The notes under the pieces were generated by a model that saw only the letters and a list, made by a program, of their open reading frames with translations, was not told where the DNA came from and ran no database searches. Both the position numbers and the translations under genes were made by a program. From positions 1,874-12,310 of the forward strand of contig VBDA01000323.1 of NCBI GenBank assembly GCA_005883655.1: a DNA stretch of 10,437 bases, read 5' to 3'. Below, piece after piece: positions 1-7,171 of this stretch (positions are counted from its first letter, which is position 1; the number at the start of each line of letters is the position of its first letter). The DNA is from Betaproteobacteria bacterium (GTDB taxonomy: Bacteria; Pseudomonadota; Gammaproteobacteria; Burkholderiales; Casimicrobiaceae).

Positions 1-495
1 GGTGTCGGCGGTAGCTACTGGACGACTTTTTTTCCCGCCGCACTGGTGCTTGGATTCGGAATGACATTGACCGTTGCGCCGCTGACCACCACGGTCATGC
101 AATCCGTGGCCTCGAATGCGGTCGGCGTCGCTTCGGGCGTCAACAATGCGGTTTCGAGCGTGGCGGGCTTACTGGCCATTGCCAGCTTCGGCATGGTCAT
201 GTCGCTCACGTTTGACGTCGACCTCAGAGGGCGCCTTGCGGCAACCGGCTTGCCGCCGGAGATCGTTACGGCGGTCGAGTCGCAACGTAGCAAGCTGGCG
301 GCAATCGAGGTCCCATCGAGCGCCAGCCCGGAGGCGCGGACGTCGATCGAAGGCGCGGTCGCGGGGGCCTTCGTCGCCGGCTTTCGCCGCGTCATGCTGA
401 TCGCCGCGCTGCTCGCGCTGGCAAGCGCGGCAAGCGCGTGGCTGATGATCGGACGCCGAAGCTCAACACGCGCGAGTTTGCGGCATCACGCGTGA
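1..495 (+). CDS. MFS transporter, DHA2/EmrB-QacA type, C-terminal part
   Basis: This is the last 164 codons of a proton-driven multidrug exporter in the inner membrane; the reading frame is open from base 1, so the start lies outside the window. Three hydrophobic segments are visible: about residues 8-32 (YWTTFFPAALVLGFGMTLT), 40-65 (GVNNAVSSVAGLLAIASFG) and 135-155 (VMLIAALLALASAASAWLM). The stretch TLTVAPLTTTVM followed by GVASGVNNAVSSVAG is typical of the C-terminal half of 14-TM DHA2 transporters. The long hydrophilic loop before the last helix (LPPEIVTAV...FVAGFRRVM) also fits. The gene ends in TGA at 493-495. The substrate cannot be inferred. The next gene is convergent, with only 56 bp between the two stop codons. 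Confidence 0.88.
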   Translation, partial: GVGGSYWTTFFPAALVLGFGMTLTVAPLTTTVMQSVASNAVGVASGVNNAVSSVAGLLAIASFGMVMSLTFDVDLRGRLAATGLPPEIVTAVESQRSKLAAIEVPSSASPEARTSIEGAVAGAFVAGFRRVMLIAALLALASAASAWLMIGRRSSTRASLRHHA

Positions 496-551
496 AAACT
501 ATTTTTTGCGCCGACGGAGCGGATTTGTGCCCGCCCGTTCGCCGTAGTGGG

Positions 552-905
552 CTAGTTGCAGTCCGCGATCAAGACGCGGCAGCTCGCATTGTTGCAGTCG
601 CTGAGGGCCTTCTTTTTCGCCTCTTGCGCCGTCGATGCGGTGCCGGTTCCCGAGTACTTTCTTGACGACGCGTAGGCGCCGCACTTTTCATAAGTGACCG
701 CTACGTCGCATTTGGTGCCACTGGCTTCCTTGCAGAATTTCATGGCGTTCTGGGTCGCCTTGGCCTTGGAATCGCCGCCACCCACGCCATAGGCAGGGTC
801 CTTTTCACCGACCTGGTCGTCAACGGCGATAACTCCCCACGAGGCATGCGCGGCAACCGGAACCATCATCGACATAGCGAAAACCAGAGCAATCAAACTT
901 TTCAT
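552..905 (-). CDS. Secreted DUF4189 domain protein
   Basis: This small exported protein (117 residues) has no known biochemical function. Residues 1-21 form a signal peptide (MKSLIALVFAMSMMVPVAAHA), with likely cleavage after AHA, before SWGVIAVDD. The mature part follows the DUF4189 pattern: an initial W-G-x-I-A-x-D block, Y-G-V-G, then repeated 'A...A...C' helices, CGAYA, and a C-terminal CRVLIADCN. The six cysteines suggest three disulfides, consistent with export to the periplasm or outside the cell. The ATG at 905 is chosen over the ATG at 947 because the upstream 14 residues (MSRQQRNFTFERLP) would precede a normal signal peptide. A purine-rich GAAAGA lies a few bases upstream of 905. 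The gene appears monocistronic. Confidence 0.82.
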   Translation of the reverse strand: MKSLIALVFAMSMMVPVAAHASWGVIAVDDQVGEKDPAYGVGGGDSKAKATQNAMKFCKEASGTKCDVAVTYEKCGAYASSRKYSGTGTASTAQEAKKKALSDCNNASCRVLIADCN

Positions 906-1244
906 TGGAAGTCTTTCGAAAGTGAAGTTACGTTGCTGGCGCGACATGCGTTCTTGTTGGCGATGACGGCAGGTCCTGAGATCGATTCAAGATCGACCTC
1001 AAACGGTCTTTCGGCGTGGCCCCGCTTGATGCACGAGCGTCGACGCCACCTTTGGCGTTCCCGGGAGCAATAATCGAGCCGCACGGGAATCCGACGGGCG
1101 CTTACGGGGTAACAAGGCCGTCCGTAGCCGGGGCGCTCGAGGCCCCGCGAAGATCGGTCTCGCAGGTCTCGCGAACGGAAAGTGCCGCCACACGGCATAT
1201 CGGGCTGCGTTCGTGCGCGAGATTCGCCACGCGTTCTGGTGCCG
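906..1244. other. Intergenic region, no gene seen
   Basis: About 340 bp separate the stop codon of the MerA-like oxidoreductase from the start of the DUF4189 gene, both on the minus strand. Open frames here lack recognisable protein features and look like GC-rich chance frames. A GC-rich hairpin sits at 1129-1147 (CGGGGC, 7-nt loop, GCCCCG), but no T-run follows it on either strand, so it is not a convincing intrinsic terminator. A direct repeat AGATCGA-ttca-AGATCGA lies around 980-997. The promoter of the DUF4189 gene must lie in this stretch, but no clear -35/-10 pair is visible. Confidence 0.6.
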
Positions 1245-2747
1245 CTACGGCGATTGGATCGTGGGCTTTCGCAGCGAGCCGATGTAGGCGTCAGCCGCTT
1301 TCTTGATCCCTTCCGCTTGGGTGGGATAGGCATGGATAACACGGGCGAGGGTCTTGAGGCCGATCCGCGCGACGATCGCCAGCGTAATTTCGTTGATCAT
1401 CTCGCCGGCATGGCGGGCGACGATGGTCGCGCCGAGAATCCGGTCGGACCTTTCCTTGAGATGGATCTTGACGAAGCCGGTCTCTTCGCCGTCGGCGATC
1501 GCGCGGTGCACGTCGTGCATCGGTATCGTGAAGGTCCTCACGGGGATGTCCCGATCGCGCGCTTCGCGGACGTAGAGGCCGACGTGGGCGATCTCGGGAT
1601 CGGTATAGGTGCACCACGGAATCGTCAGCGCGCTCAAGCGGCGGTGGCCGAGCGCCAACGCGTTATGCACCGCGATGCGTGCGGAAGCGTCGGCGGTGTG
1701 AGTGAACTTGTGCTCCAGGCAGGCGTCTCCCGCGGCGTAGATGCGTGGATTGCTGGTCTGCAGGAAGTCATCGATTCGGATCCCGAGGGTGGCGTCGCAG
1801 TCGATGCCTGCAACATTCAGATTGAGGCGCTCGACGTTGGGCAAGCGGCCGGTGCCGGTCAGGATTGCGTCGACAGTCACCGTGCTCTGGTAGCCGTCGC
1901 TGATGAGATCGACGACTTTCCGGCCGCCTTCCATGCGCACTTTCACGGCCTCGGTATTGAGCCTGACATCGATACCGTCGCGCGCAAACGAATCGGAGAG
2001 AAGTTGCGCGGCGTCGCGCTCTTCCTTGGGCAGGAAAAGCGGCAGGCTCTGTGCGATGGACGTGCGCGCGCCGAAGCGGCAAAACGCTTGCGCCAGCTCG
2101 CAGCCCAGCGGGCCGCCACCGATCACCAACAGGCGGCGAGGCAGCTCGGTCAAGTCGAATACGTTTTCGTTGGTCAGATAACCTGCCTCGACCAGGCCGG
2201 GGATCGACGGCGTGTCGGGACGCGCGCCGGTGGCGACCAGTGCCTTCCGGAAGCGCAGTTTGGTGCCGTCCACGGATAGCGAGTCGCTCGCGGTGAAGTG
2301 CGCTTCGCCGAGAAAGACATCGACACCGGCGGAGCTCAGACGCTGAGCCGAATCGAACCGGCTGACGCGGGCAGTGATGCGATGCATGCGTTTCATCACT
2401 GCAGGAAAGTCGACGCGGATATCGGCGGGAACTTGCGCGCCGTAGTGCTCGGCATTGCGCATCTCTGCGTAAAGACGAGAGGTCCGGATGATCGCTTTCG
2501 ACGGGATGCAGCCGACGTTCAGGCAGCCGCCGCCGAGCAGCCCCCGCTCGACGAGCGCGACCTTCGCGCCCATCGATGCCGCCACGCGCGCCGCGACCAA
2601 TCCCGCCGGACCGCCTCCGATGACCACTAAATTGTAGCGGCCCGCCGGCTTCGGGTTGCGCCATGGTGCCGGGTGCGCATTTTCCGTTCGCTCCCGCTCA
2701 TATGCATCCTGAGGGGGTGTCGCGCTTGGGATGCCGCTTAGCTGCAT
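1245..2747 (-). CDS. MerA-like FAD-dependent pyridine nucleotide-disulfide oxidoreductase
   Basis: This is a 500-residue cytoplasmic class I flavin disulfide reductase. FAD-binding GGGPAG is at 44-49; the redox pair C75/C80 sits in GGGCLNVGCIPSK; the NAD(P)-binding GGGPLG is at 210-215; the second FAD motif YAAGDA is at 337-342; and the dimerisation domain has HAYPTQAEG at 472-480. In lipoamide dehydrogenase and glutathione reductase the last motif is H-P-T-x-x-E with a catalytic His; here Tyr474 takes that place, as in mercuric reductase (YLTMVEG). The NmerA heavy-metal domain and the C-terminal Cys-Cys pair of true MerA are absent, so mercury reduction is unproven and the real substrate is unknown. 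The N-terminal extension (ENAHPAPWRNPKPAGRYNL) resembles proteins often labelled 'mercuric reductase', which supports the ATG at 2747. No strong ribosome site is visible. The start lies 27 bp after the glucanase stop, suggesting one operon. Confidence 0.9.
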   Translation of the reverse strand: MQLSGIPSATPPQDAYERERTENAHPAPWRNPKPAGRYNLVVIGGGPAGLVAARVAASMGAKVALVERGLLGGGCLNVGCIPSKAIIRTSRLYAEMRNAEHYGAQVPADIRVDFPAVMKRMHRITARVSRFDSAQRLSSAGVDVFLGEAHFTASDSLSVDGTKLRFRKALVATGARPDTPSIPGLVEAGYLTNENVFDLTELPRRLLVIGGGPLGCELAQAFCRFGARTSIAQSLPLFLPKEERDAAQLLSDSFARDGIDVRLNTEAVKVRMEGGRKVVDLISDGYQSTVTVDAILTGTGRLPNVERLNLNVAGIDCDATLGIRIDDFLQTSNPRIYAAGDACLEHKFTHTADASARIAVHNALALGHRRLSALTIPWCTYTDPEIAHVGLYVREARDRDIPVRTFTIPMHDVHRAIADGEETGFVKIHLKERSDRILGATIVARHAGEMINEITLAIVARIGLKTLARVIHAYPTQAEGIKKAADAYIGSLRKPTIQSP

Positions 2748-2774
2748 TTGAACGATCCAGCAAATAAGGAGCGG

Positions 2775-4063
2775 CTATAGCCAACCGCCGCGGAATCCGG
2801 CCTGCCGCAAACCAGCGCGGATAGGAGGGCAGTCGCGCATCAGGCGCCAGATCAGCCCGGTGCGATAGTTTTCTATCATCATGACGACGATGCCCTGGTC
2901 GAGCCCGAAGTTGCCTTGCGACACCCAGGCGCGATGGTCGACACTCGCGAGACCTGGATTGAAACTGCTCGCATAGCGTGACTCGGGCAGCATCTCCGGA
3001 TAGCGCAGATGCATGTGGCGCACGGCATCGAGCGCGACGTCCGGGGTGAACGGCAGCGATGCAAGCGCAGCCCATCCGGCGATGGTGCCATCGTCAGGTC
3101 CGTAGGGCACGCCGCGCGCTGCATAGCCGAACAGGCGCCGCGGCTCTCCGGCCACATCGGGCAATTCGTCGCTCGGTCCGTCACACGCGGTAAGACCCCA
3201 GCAGTATTCGTCATAACCCCCGAATTCGTTCGGGTTGCGCTGGGCGTACTCGCGCTGGACGAGCGTCGCGCGTCGGCTGTTCTCGAAATAATCGCAACGC
3301 TTCTCGCGCATGAAAGGATCCCTGATCCCGCGGAAATCGATCCATGCATGCGAGAATTGGTGCATGAAAAGCGGCCCTCCGTACAGAAAATCGTAGCCGT
3401 ATTCTCCCACTGGTAAGTCGCCGTCCATGCGTGGTAACAGTGGCCTTCGAGCGGATGGGTCGGCGAGCCGAGCGCCAGCACGTAGAGCACGATCGCCTCG
3501 TTGTAACCCTCCCAACCGTAATGCAGGAATCCGCACTCCGGCTTCCAGCCTTGCCTGAGGGTCTCGCCGCCGTCCTGCGCCCATCGCCAGTCGATGCGGC
3601 GAAAGAGCATGTCGACGATTTTGCGCAGCTCGATTTCTTCGGGAGCGTTGGAACCAAAGTACATACTTGCGGTCAACGCACCGGCGATCAGCAGCGCGGT
3701 ATCGATCATCGATAGTTCCGAGCGCCAGACGCGCGCGCCGCTTTGAAAATCGAGGAAATGATAGTAAAATCCCTTGTAACCGGTTGACTCGGGCCCGCCG
3801 CTTTGATCGCTGTCGCGGAAAAAGCGCAGCGCGGCGAGGCTGCGCTGCAGCGCTTCGGGCCGCGCGAGCCAGCCGCGTTCAACCGCCACCGGATAACTCG
3901 ACAGCGCGAATCCGACTACCGCGATACTGACCGGCGAATTCGCACGAGAGTTGTCCGCGACCAGGCCGTTGGCCGGATTTATCGCCTGCGGGAAGTAGTC
4001 GAACGCGGCGCGCTGCAGCCGGTTCAGCAAAGTATCGTCGGTTGTCTCGAACGCTCGAGTCAT
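2775..4063 (-). pseudogene. GH144-like glucanase ('glycoamylase' PF10091), one frameshift
   Basis: The gene would encode about 429 residues if restored, close to the usual family length. Related GH144 enzymes are endo-beta-1,2-glucanases, and related domains occur in cyclic beta-1,2-glucan synthases. Before the shift the protein reads TLLNRLQRAAFDYFPQA, NGLVADNSRANSPVSIAVVGF, ALRFFRDS and GFYYHFLDF up to YHAWTATYQWEN (about residue 220). After it, in the next frame, come YGYDFLYGGPLFMHQFSHAW, DFRGIRDPFM, CDYFENSRRATLVQREYA, CWGLTACDGP, PDDGTIAGWAALASLPFTPD and GNFGLDQG up to the stop at 2775-2777. One base is missing near 3402. Both halves keep conserved family blocks, so the break is recent or a sequencing error. 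The ATG at 4061-4063 is used; no signal peptide is visible, implying a cytoplasmic enzyme or one exported by another route. The assignment to family is firm; the substrate is inferred. Confidence 0.85.
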
Positions 4064-4088
4064 ATGCGTTCATATGCATTTTTTGACG

Positions 4089-4118
4089 ATGATACCGCAG
4101 GGCAAGCTCGGGTCTCGA
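4089..4118 (-). promoter_or_regulatory. Candidate sigma-70 promoter for the glucanase/oxidoreductase operon
   Basis: Read on the minus strand, TATCAT (4094-4089, five of six bases match TATAAT) lies 18 bp from TCGAGA (4118-4113, four of six match TTGACA). Transcription would begin near 4082, giving a leader of about 20 nt before the ATG at 4063. The -35 is weak, so this is a tentative call. Confidence 0.3.
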
Positions 4119-4375
4119 CTTCGAGCCATCGCAAACGACGGCGCGCGTTGCGGCTTACACGCTTCTCGGAACCGATACCGCGCCGACTAGCTTTACGTTG
4201 TTCTCGGGAAGGCGTTTCCCACGCGGCTACGCAGCATTAGATCGCGTGCGTGACCTCCGAGTCGCGGTGGCCGCGAGCTCCGCTGTCGTGCTCCGAAACG
4301 CAAATTATTCGGGTCGAGTTGCTCAATTCCGAGCTCCGCGAGCACGCGTCCGTTCTTGCGCTGCACAGAATGTAC

Positions 4376-4404
4376 TTGTCAAATGTCCAATATGCTATTA
4401 GCAT
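4376..4404 (+). promoter_or_regulatory. Candidate sigma-70 promoter for the metalloprotease gene
   Basis: TTGTCA at 4376-4381 (five of six match TTGACA) is followed after 17 bp by TAGCAT at 4399-4404 (four of six match TATAAT). A start near 4411 would leave a leader of about 70 nt before the ATG at 4480. An alternative -10, TATTAG at 4396-4401, has an extended TGC just before it but only 14 bp spacing. The surrounding AT-rich patch stands out in this GC-rich window. Confidence 0.45.
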
Positions 4405-4405
4405 A
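4391..4405. promoter_or_regulatory. Perfect palindrome over the -10 region, candidate operator
   Basis: TATGCTA-T-TAGCATA is a perfect inverted repeat with 7-bp arms and a single central base. It covers the proposed -10 of the metalloprotease promoter, where a bound dimeric repressor would block RNA polymerase. The regulator is unknown and none is encoded in the window. Confidence 0.4.
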
Positions 4406-4479
4406 CGCGTCCCCGGTGTCCAAGCAGAACCAGCTTGAATGGACTCTCGGGCATTTTTTTATCATCAATCACAAAATCG

Positions 4480-7171
4480 ATGCGTCCCAATATCCTGGTT
4501 TCTCTTTTACAAAATGTCGCTGTATTTATTGTTTTAGCGCTCGCAGCACTCCCGGTTCAAGCTCACGACGGCGCTGCCGCTTTTCCGGCGTCGCCCCAAG
4601 CGCCAGCGGCGTCTGCGCCGCTCGAAGCAGTCACGGGAACGGTTAGCGATTTAGTCGTCGACAATCGCGTCTCCGGCCTGAGCACCCGTTACGTCACATT
4701 AAAGCTTGATGACGGCCGCAACCTTGCGCTCAACGGCTCCGGTGTGGACCAGTTGACGAAGGGTATGCGAGTACAGGCGACCGGCCAACGCGCCGGAGAT
4801 ACGCTTTTCGTCAGCGCTTATCACATCGTCGCCGGTGAAGCCGCCACGGCAAGCATAACCAGAGCGCTAGCCACAGCCCAGGCGCAAGGGACGCTCGGGA
4901 TGGTGCATGCCGACAATTTCGACCAGGGCCGCAGTACGTACGGCCTGGTGGTTCGCGACAGCGACGGCCGAGCGACGCCGCTCGTGCTGGCGGTGATACC
5001 TGACACGCTTCGAATCGGTATGCAGGTGGTCGCCACAGGAACGCAGGCAACCGACGGCAGCTCTCTCGAGGTCAGCAATATAACGATTTTGGCGATGCCG
5101 CCGCCGCAGTCCAACGGTCCTTTGGCAGCGCCCATCACCAACAAAGTACTCGTCGTTCTCGTCCAGTTCCCGGGTGGAGGGGCCCCGGCATTCACGCAGG
5201 CCCAGGTCGATCAGACCATGCGAACCAACAGTGCCAGCGTTGCCAATTACTACCAGGAAGTGTCGTATGGCCAGCAGTTTGCTCAATGTCACGGTGACGC
5301 CTTGGCTGCTGTCGGCGAGCGCTGTGCCGTCGACCTGCGACTATACCGCCATCGGCAACGCGGGCGACGCCGCTGCGACCGCGGCAGGCTTCGTGCTGGC
5401 CAATTACCAGAACCGCTTCTACGTCTTTCCGTCTCGCGGCGACTGCGGCTGGGCGGGCCTCGCCTACGTCGGCTATGGCCAAGCCTGGAGCAACGGCTAC
5501 AACCAACTCAGTGTCTACGCGCACGAGCTTGGGCACAACTTCAATTTGCTGCACGCCGCGAGTCTGTATTGTCCGGGTCAGGCCATCGGCGGCGGTTCCT
5601 GCGGCTCGGAGGAATACGGCGATCCGTTCGATGTCATGGGCAACATCAGCGCGATGCATTTCAACGCGGCGCAAAAATCGATTCTGAACTGGATCCCCGC
5701 AGCTTCGGTGAAGACCCACACAGCGGGGAGCGCGACCTACACGCTATCGCCGATCGAATCAGCCGGCGGAACGACGTATGCCGTGAAAATTCCCGCAGCG
5801 GCCAATCGCACCTATTGGCTCGAGTATCGGCAGCCCATTGGCTTCGACAGCGGCATGTCCTCGTACCCGAATAACGGAGCGCAGATTCGTGTGTCGAGTC
5901 CGTTTGAAGGGCTTTGCACTGGCTGCGGCGATGATACCGAGCTGCTCGACATGACGCCAGGAACAGCCAACAATTTCGGCGATGGCGCGCTGATCGTGGG
6001 CCAGACCTACGTCGACAGTAATTACGGCACGACCATCAGCGTGCTGGCGGCGAACGCTAGCGCGCTGACGGTTCAAGTTACGGCACCCGGTGGCTCCCCC
6101 ACGACCACCACGCTGGTGAGCTCGCTCAATCCGTCGACTGCCGGCGCAAGCGTCACGTTTACGGCCACGGTGACGGGCAGCGCCCCGACCGGGAGCGTGA
6201 ACTTCAAGGATGGCGGCACATCGATTTCGGGTTGCACCAGCTCTGCAGTTACCGGTGCCGGCAATACGCGCACGGCCATCTGCATCACCAGCGGCCTCGC
6301 AGCCGGCACGCATACCATCGTTGCTGCTTACAGCGGCGATTCGGGTAACGCCGGCTCGAGCAGCGGCCCGTTATCGCAGGTGGTAAACCAAGGCATAAGC
6401 ACAAGCACGACAGCGCTGACCAGTTCGCTCAATCCATCGACGTCCGGTGCAAGCGTAACGTTTACGGCGACGGTGACCGGTACCGCGCCTACCGGCAGCG
6501 TCAACTTCCAGGATGGCGGGATTTCGATTTCCGGTTGCGCAACCTCGGCAGTCAGCGGTGCCGGCAATACGCGTACCGCCAGCTGTACGACCAGCGCTCT
6601 GGCGGTGGGCGGCCACAGCATCGTCGGCAGCTACAGTGGCGATGCCGGCAATGCGGCGTCGAGCAGCGTGGTGCTGTCTCAGGTCGTTAACAATGCTTCG
6701 AGCAGCAGCAACGTGGCATTGGCGAGCGCGGGGGCGGTGGCCTCGGCATCGAGTGTCTATAGCGGTAGTTATCCGGTGGCCGCGGTCAACGACAACGAGC
6801 GTGCCGGAATCAACTGGGCCAATGGCGGTGGTGGCTGGGCCAGCAGTGGCGGTCCACCGGCCTGGGTGCAAATCAATTTCAATGGCAGCAAGACCATCGA
6901 TCGGGTAGTGGTCTATACCTTGCAGGACAATCTGCTCAATCCGATCGAGCCTAGCGACACGCTGACCTTTACCCAGTACGGCATCACCGATTTCACGGTC
7001 CAGGGCTGGAACGGCTCGGCCTGGGTCACGCTGGGGAGTGTCAGCGGCAACAATCTGGTCAAGCGGACGGTCAGCTTCAGCGCCTTTACCACCAATCAGA
7101 TTCGGATCAACGTCACTGGTGCGCTCTACCTTAACGCACGTATCGTCGAAATCGAGGCATGGGGTAATTGA
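4480..7171 (+). pseudogene. Exported M11 (gametolysin-type) zinc metalloprotease, multidomain, one frameshift
   Basis: Restored, the protein has about 896 residues. Residues 1-28 are a signal peptide (hydrophobic VAVFIVLALAALPVQA, cleavage before HDG). Two related OB/DUF5666-like units follow (about 47-115 and 130-200), each with a GR...L..GM.V.ATG core. The protease domain starts near VLVVLVQFPGG; zinc-binding HELGHNFNLLH is at about 348-358 and the Met-turn DPFDVMG near 386, placing it among metzincins of the M11 type. Two 101-residue Ig-like Big_3-type repeats come next (about 541-743), then a discoidin (F5/8 C)-like domain to the end, probably binding carbohydrate or matrix. The frame changes near 5279: YYQEVSYGQQ in one frame continues as LNVTVTPWLL in the next, consistent with one extra base in the TTT at 5278-5280. 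The ATG at 4480 fits the signal peptide better than the TTG at 4435. No clear ribosome site is seen. Confidence 0.85.
6101..6706 (+). repeat. Tandem 303-bp repeat encoding two Ig-like domains
   Basis: Two in-frame units (6101-6403 and 6404-6706) each encode a 101-residue domain beginning TTTLVSSLNPST / TTALTSSLNPST. Both share ASVTFTATVTG, APTGSVNF, DGG, GAGNTRTA and HTIVAAYSGDSGNA / HSIVGSYSGDAGNA. Each has one pair of cysteines (SGC...TAIC and SGC...TASC), which could form a disulfide in the exported protein. The units match without gaps along most of their length, indicating duplication. They resemble the Big_3-type bacterial Ig-like repeats that act as spacers in surface and secreted proteins. 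Confidence 0.85.

Larger units (their letters stand above)
4064..4479. other. Divergent intergenic control region
   Basis: About 415 bp separate the divergent glucanase and metalloprotease starts. No credible gene is present; open frames in 4198-4434 show no domain or signal peptide and look like chance frames. Features noted: the direct repeat TCATATGC at 4060-4067 and 4070-4077 across the glucanase start, the weak minus-strand promoter at 4089-4118, and the plus-strand promoter with a palindrome at 4376-4405. The right part (about 4370-4480) is markedly more AT-rich than the flanking genes, as expected of a promoter and leader. Confidence 0.6.

Noticed and set aside
467..507. Possible terminator after the MFS gene: CACGCG...CGCGTG stem then TTTTTT at 502-507
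   Set aside because: The stem is only 6 bp with a 16-nt loop, overlaps the stop codon, and the T-run begins 7 bases after it; too weak to call.
1129..1147. GC-rich hairpin CGGGGC/GCCCCG
   Set aside because: No T-run on either strand and about 100 bp from the end of the upstream gene; likely a chance hairpin in GC-rich sequence.
902..1342. Minus-strand open frame of 146 codons across the gap and the end of the MerA-like gene
   Set aside because: The translation is arginine- and serine-rich with no domain or signal peptide, and overlaps real genes at both ends; it looks like a GC-rich chance frame.
1182..2279. Long plus-strand open frame (365 codons) opposite the MerA-like gene
   Set aside because: It is antisense to a gene with clear FAD, NAD and redox-cysteine motifs. 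Its own translation has no recognisable domain, and long antisense frames are common in GC-rich genes.
3395..3410. Programmed ribosomal frameshift in the glucanase
   Set aside because: No slippery heptamer or downstream stimulatory structure is evident, and the family is not known to use frameshifting; mutation or sequencing error is simpler.
4440..4540. Small plus-strand open frame from the ATG at 4440, overlapping the protease start
   Set aside because: About 30 codons with no ribosome site and no recognisable leader-peptide feature; probably chance.
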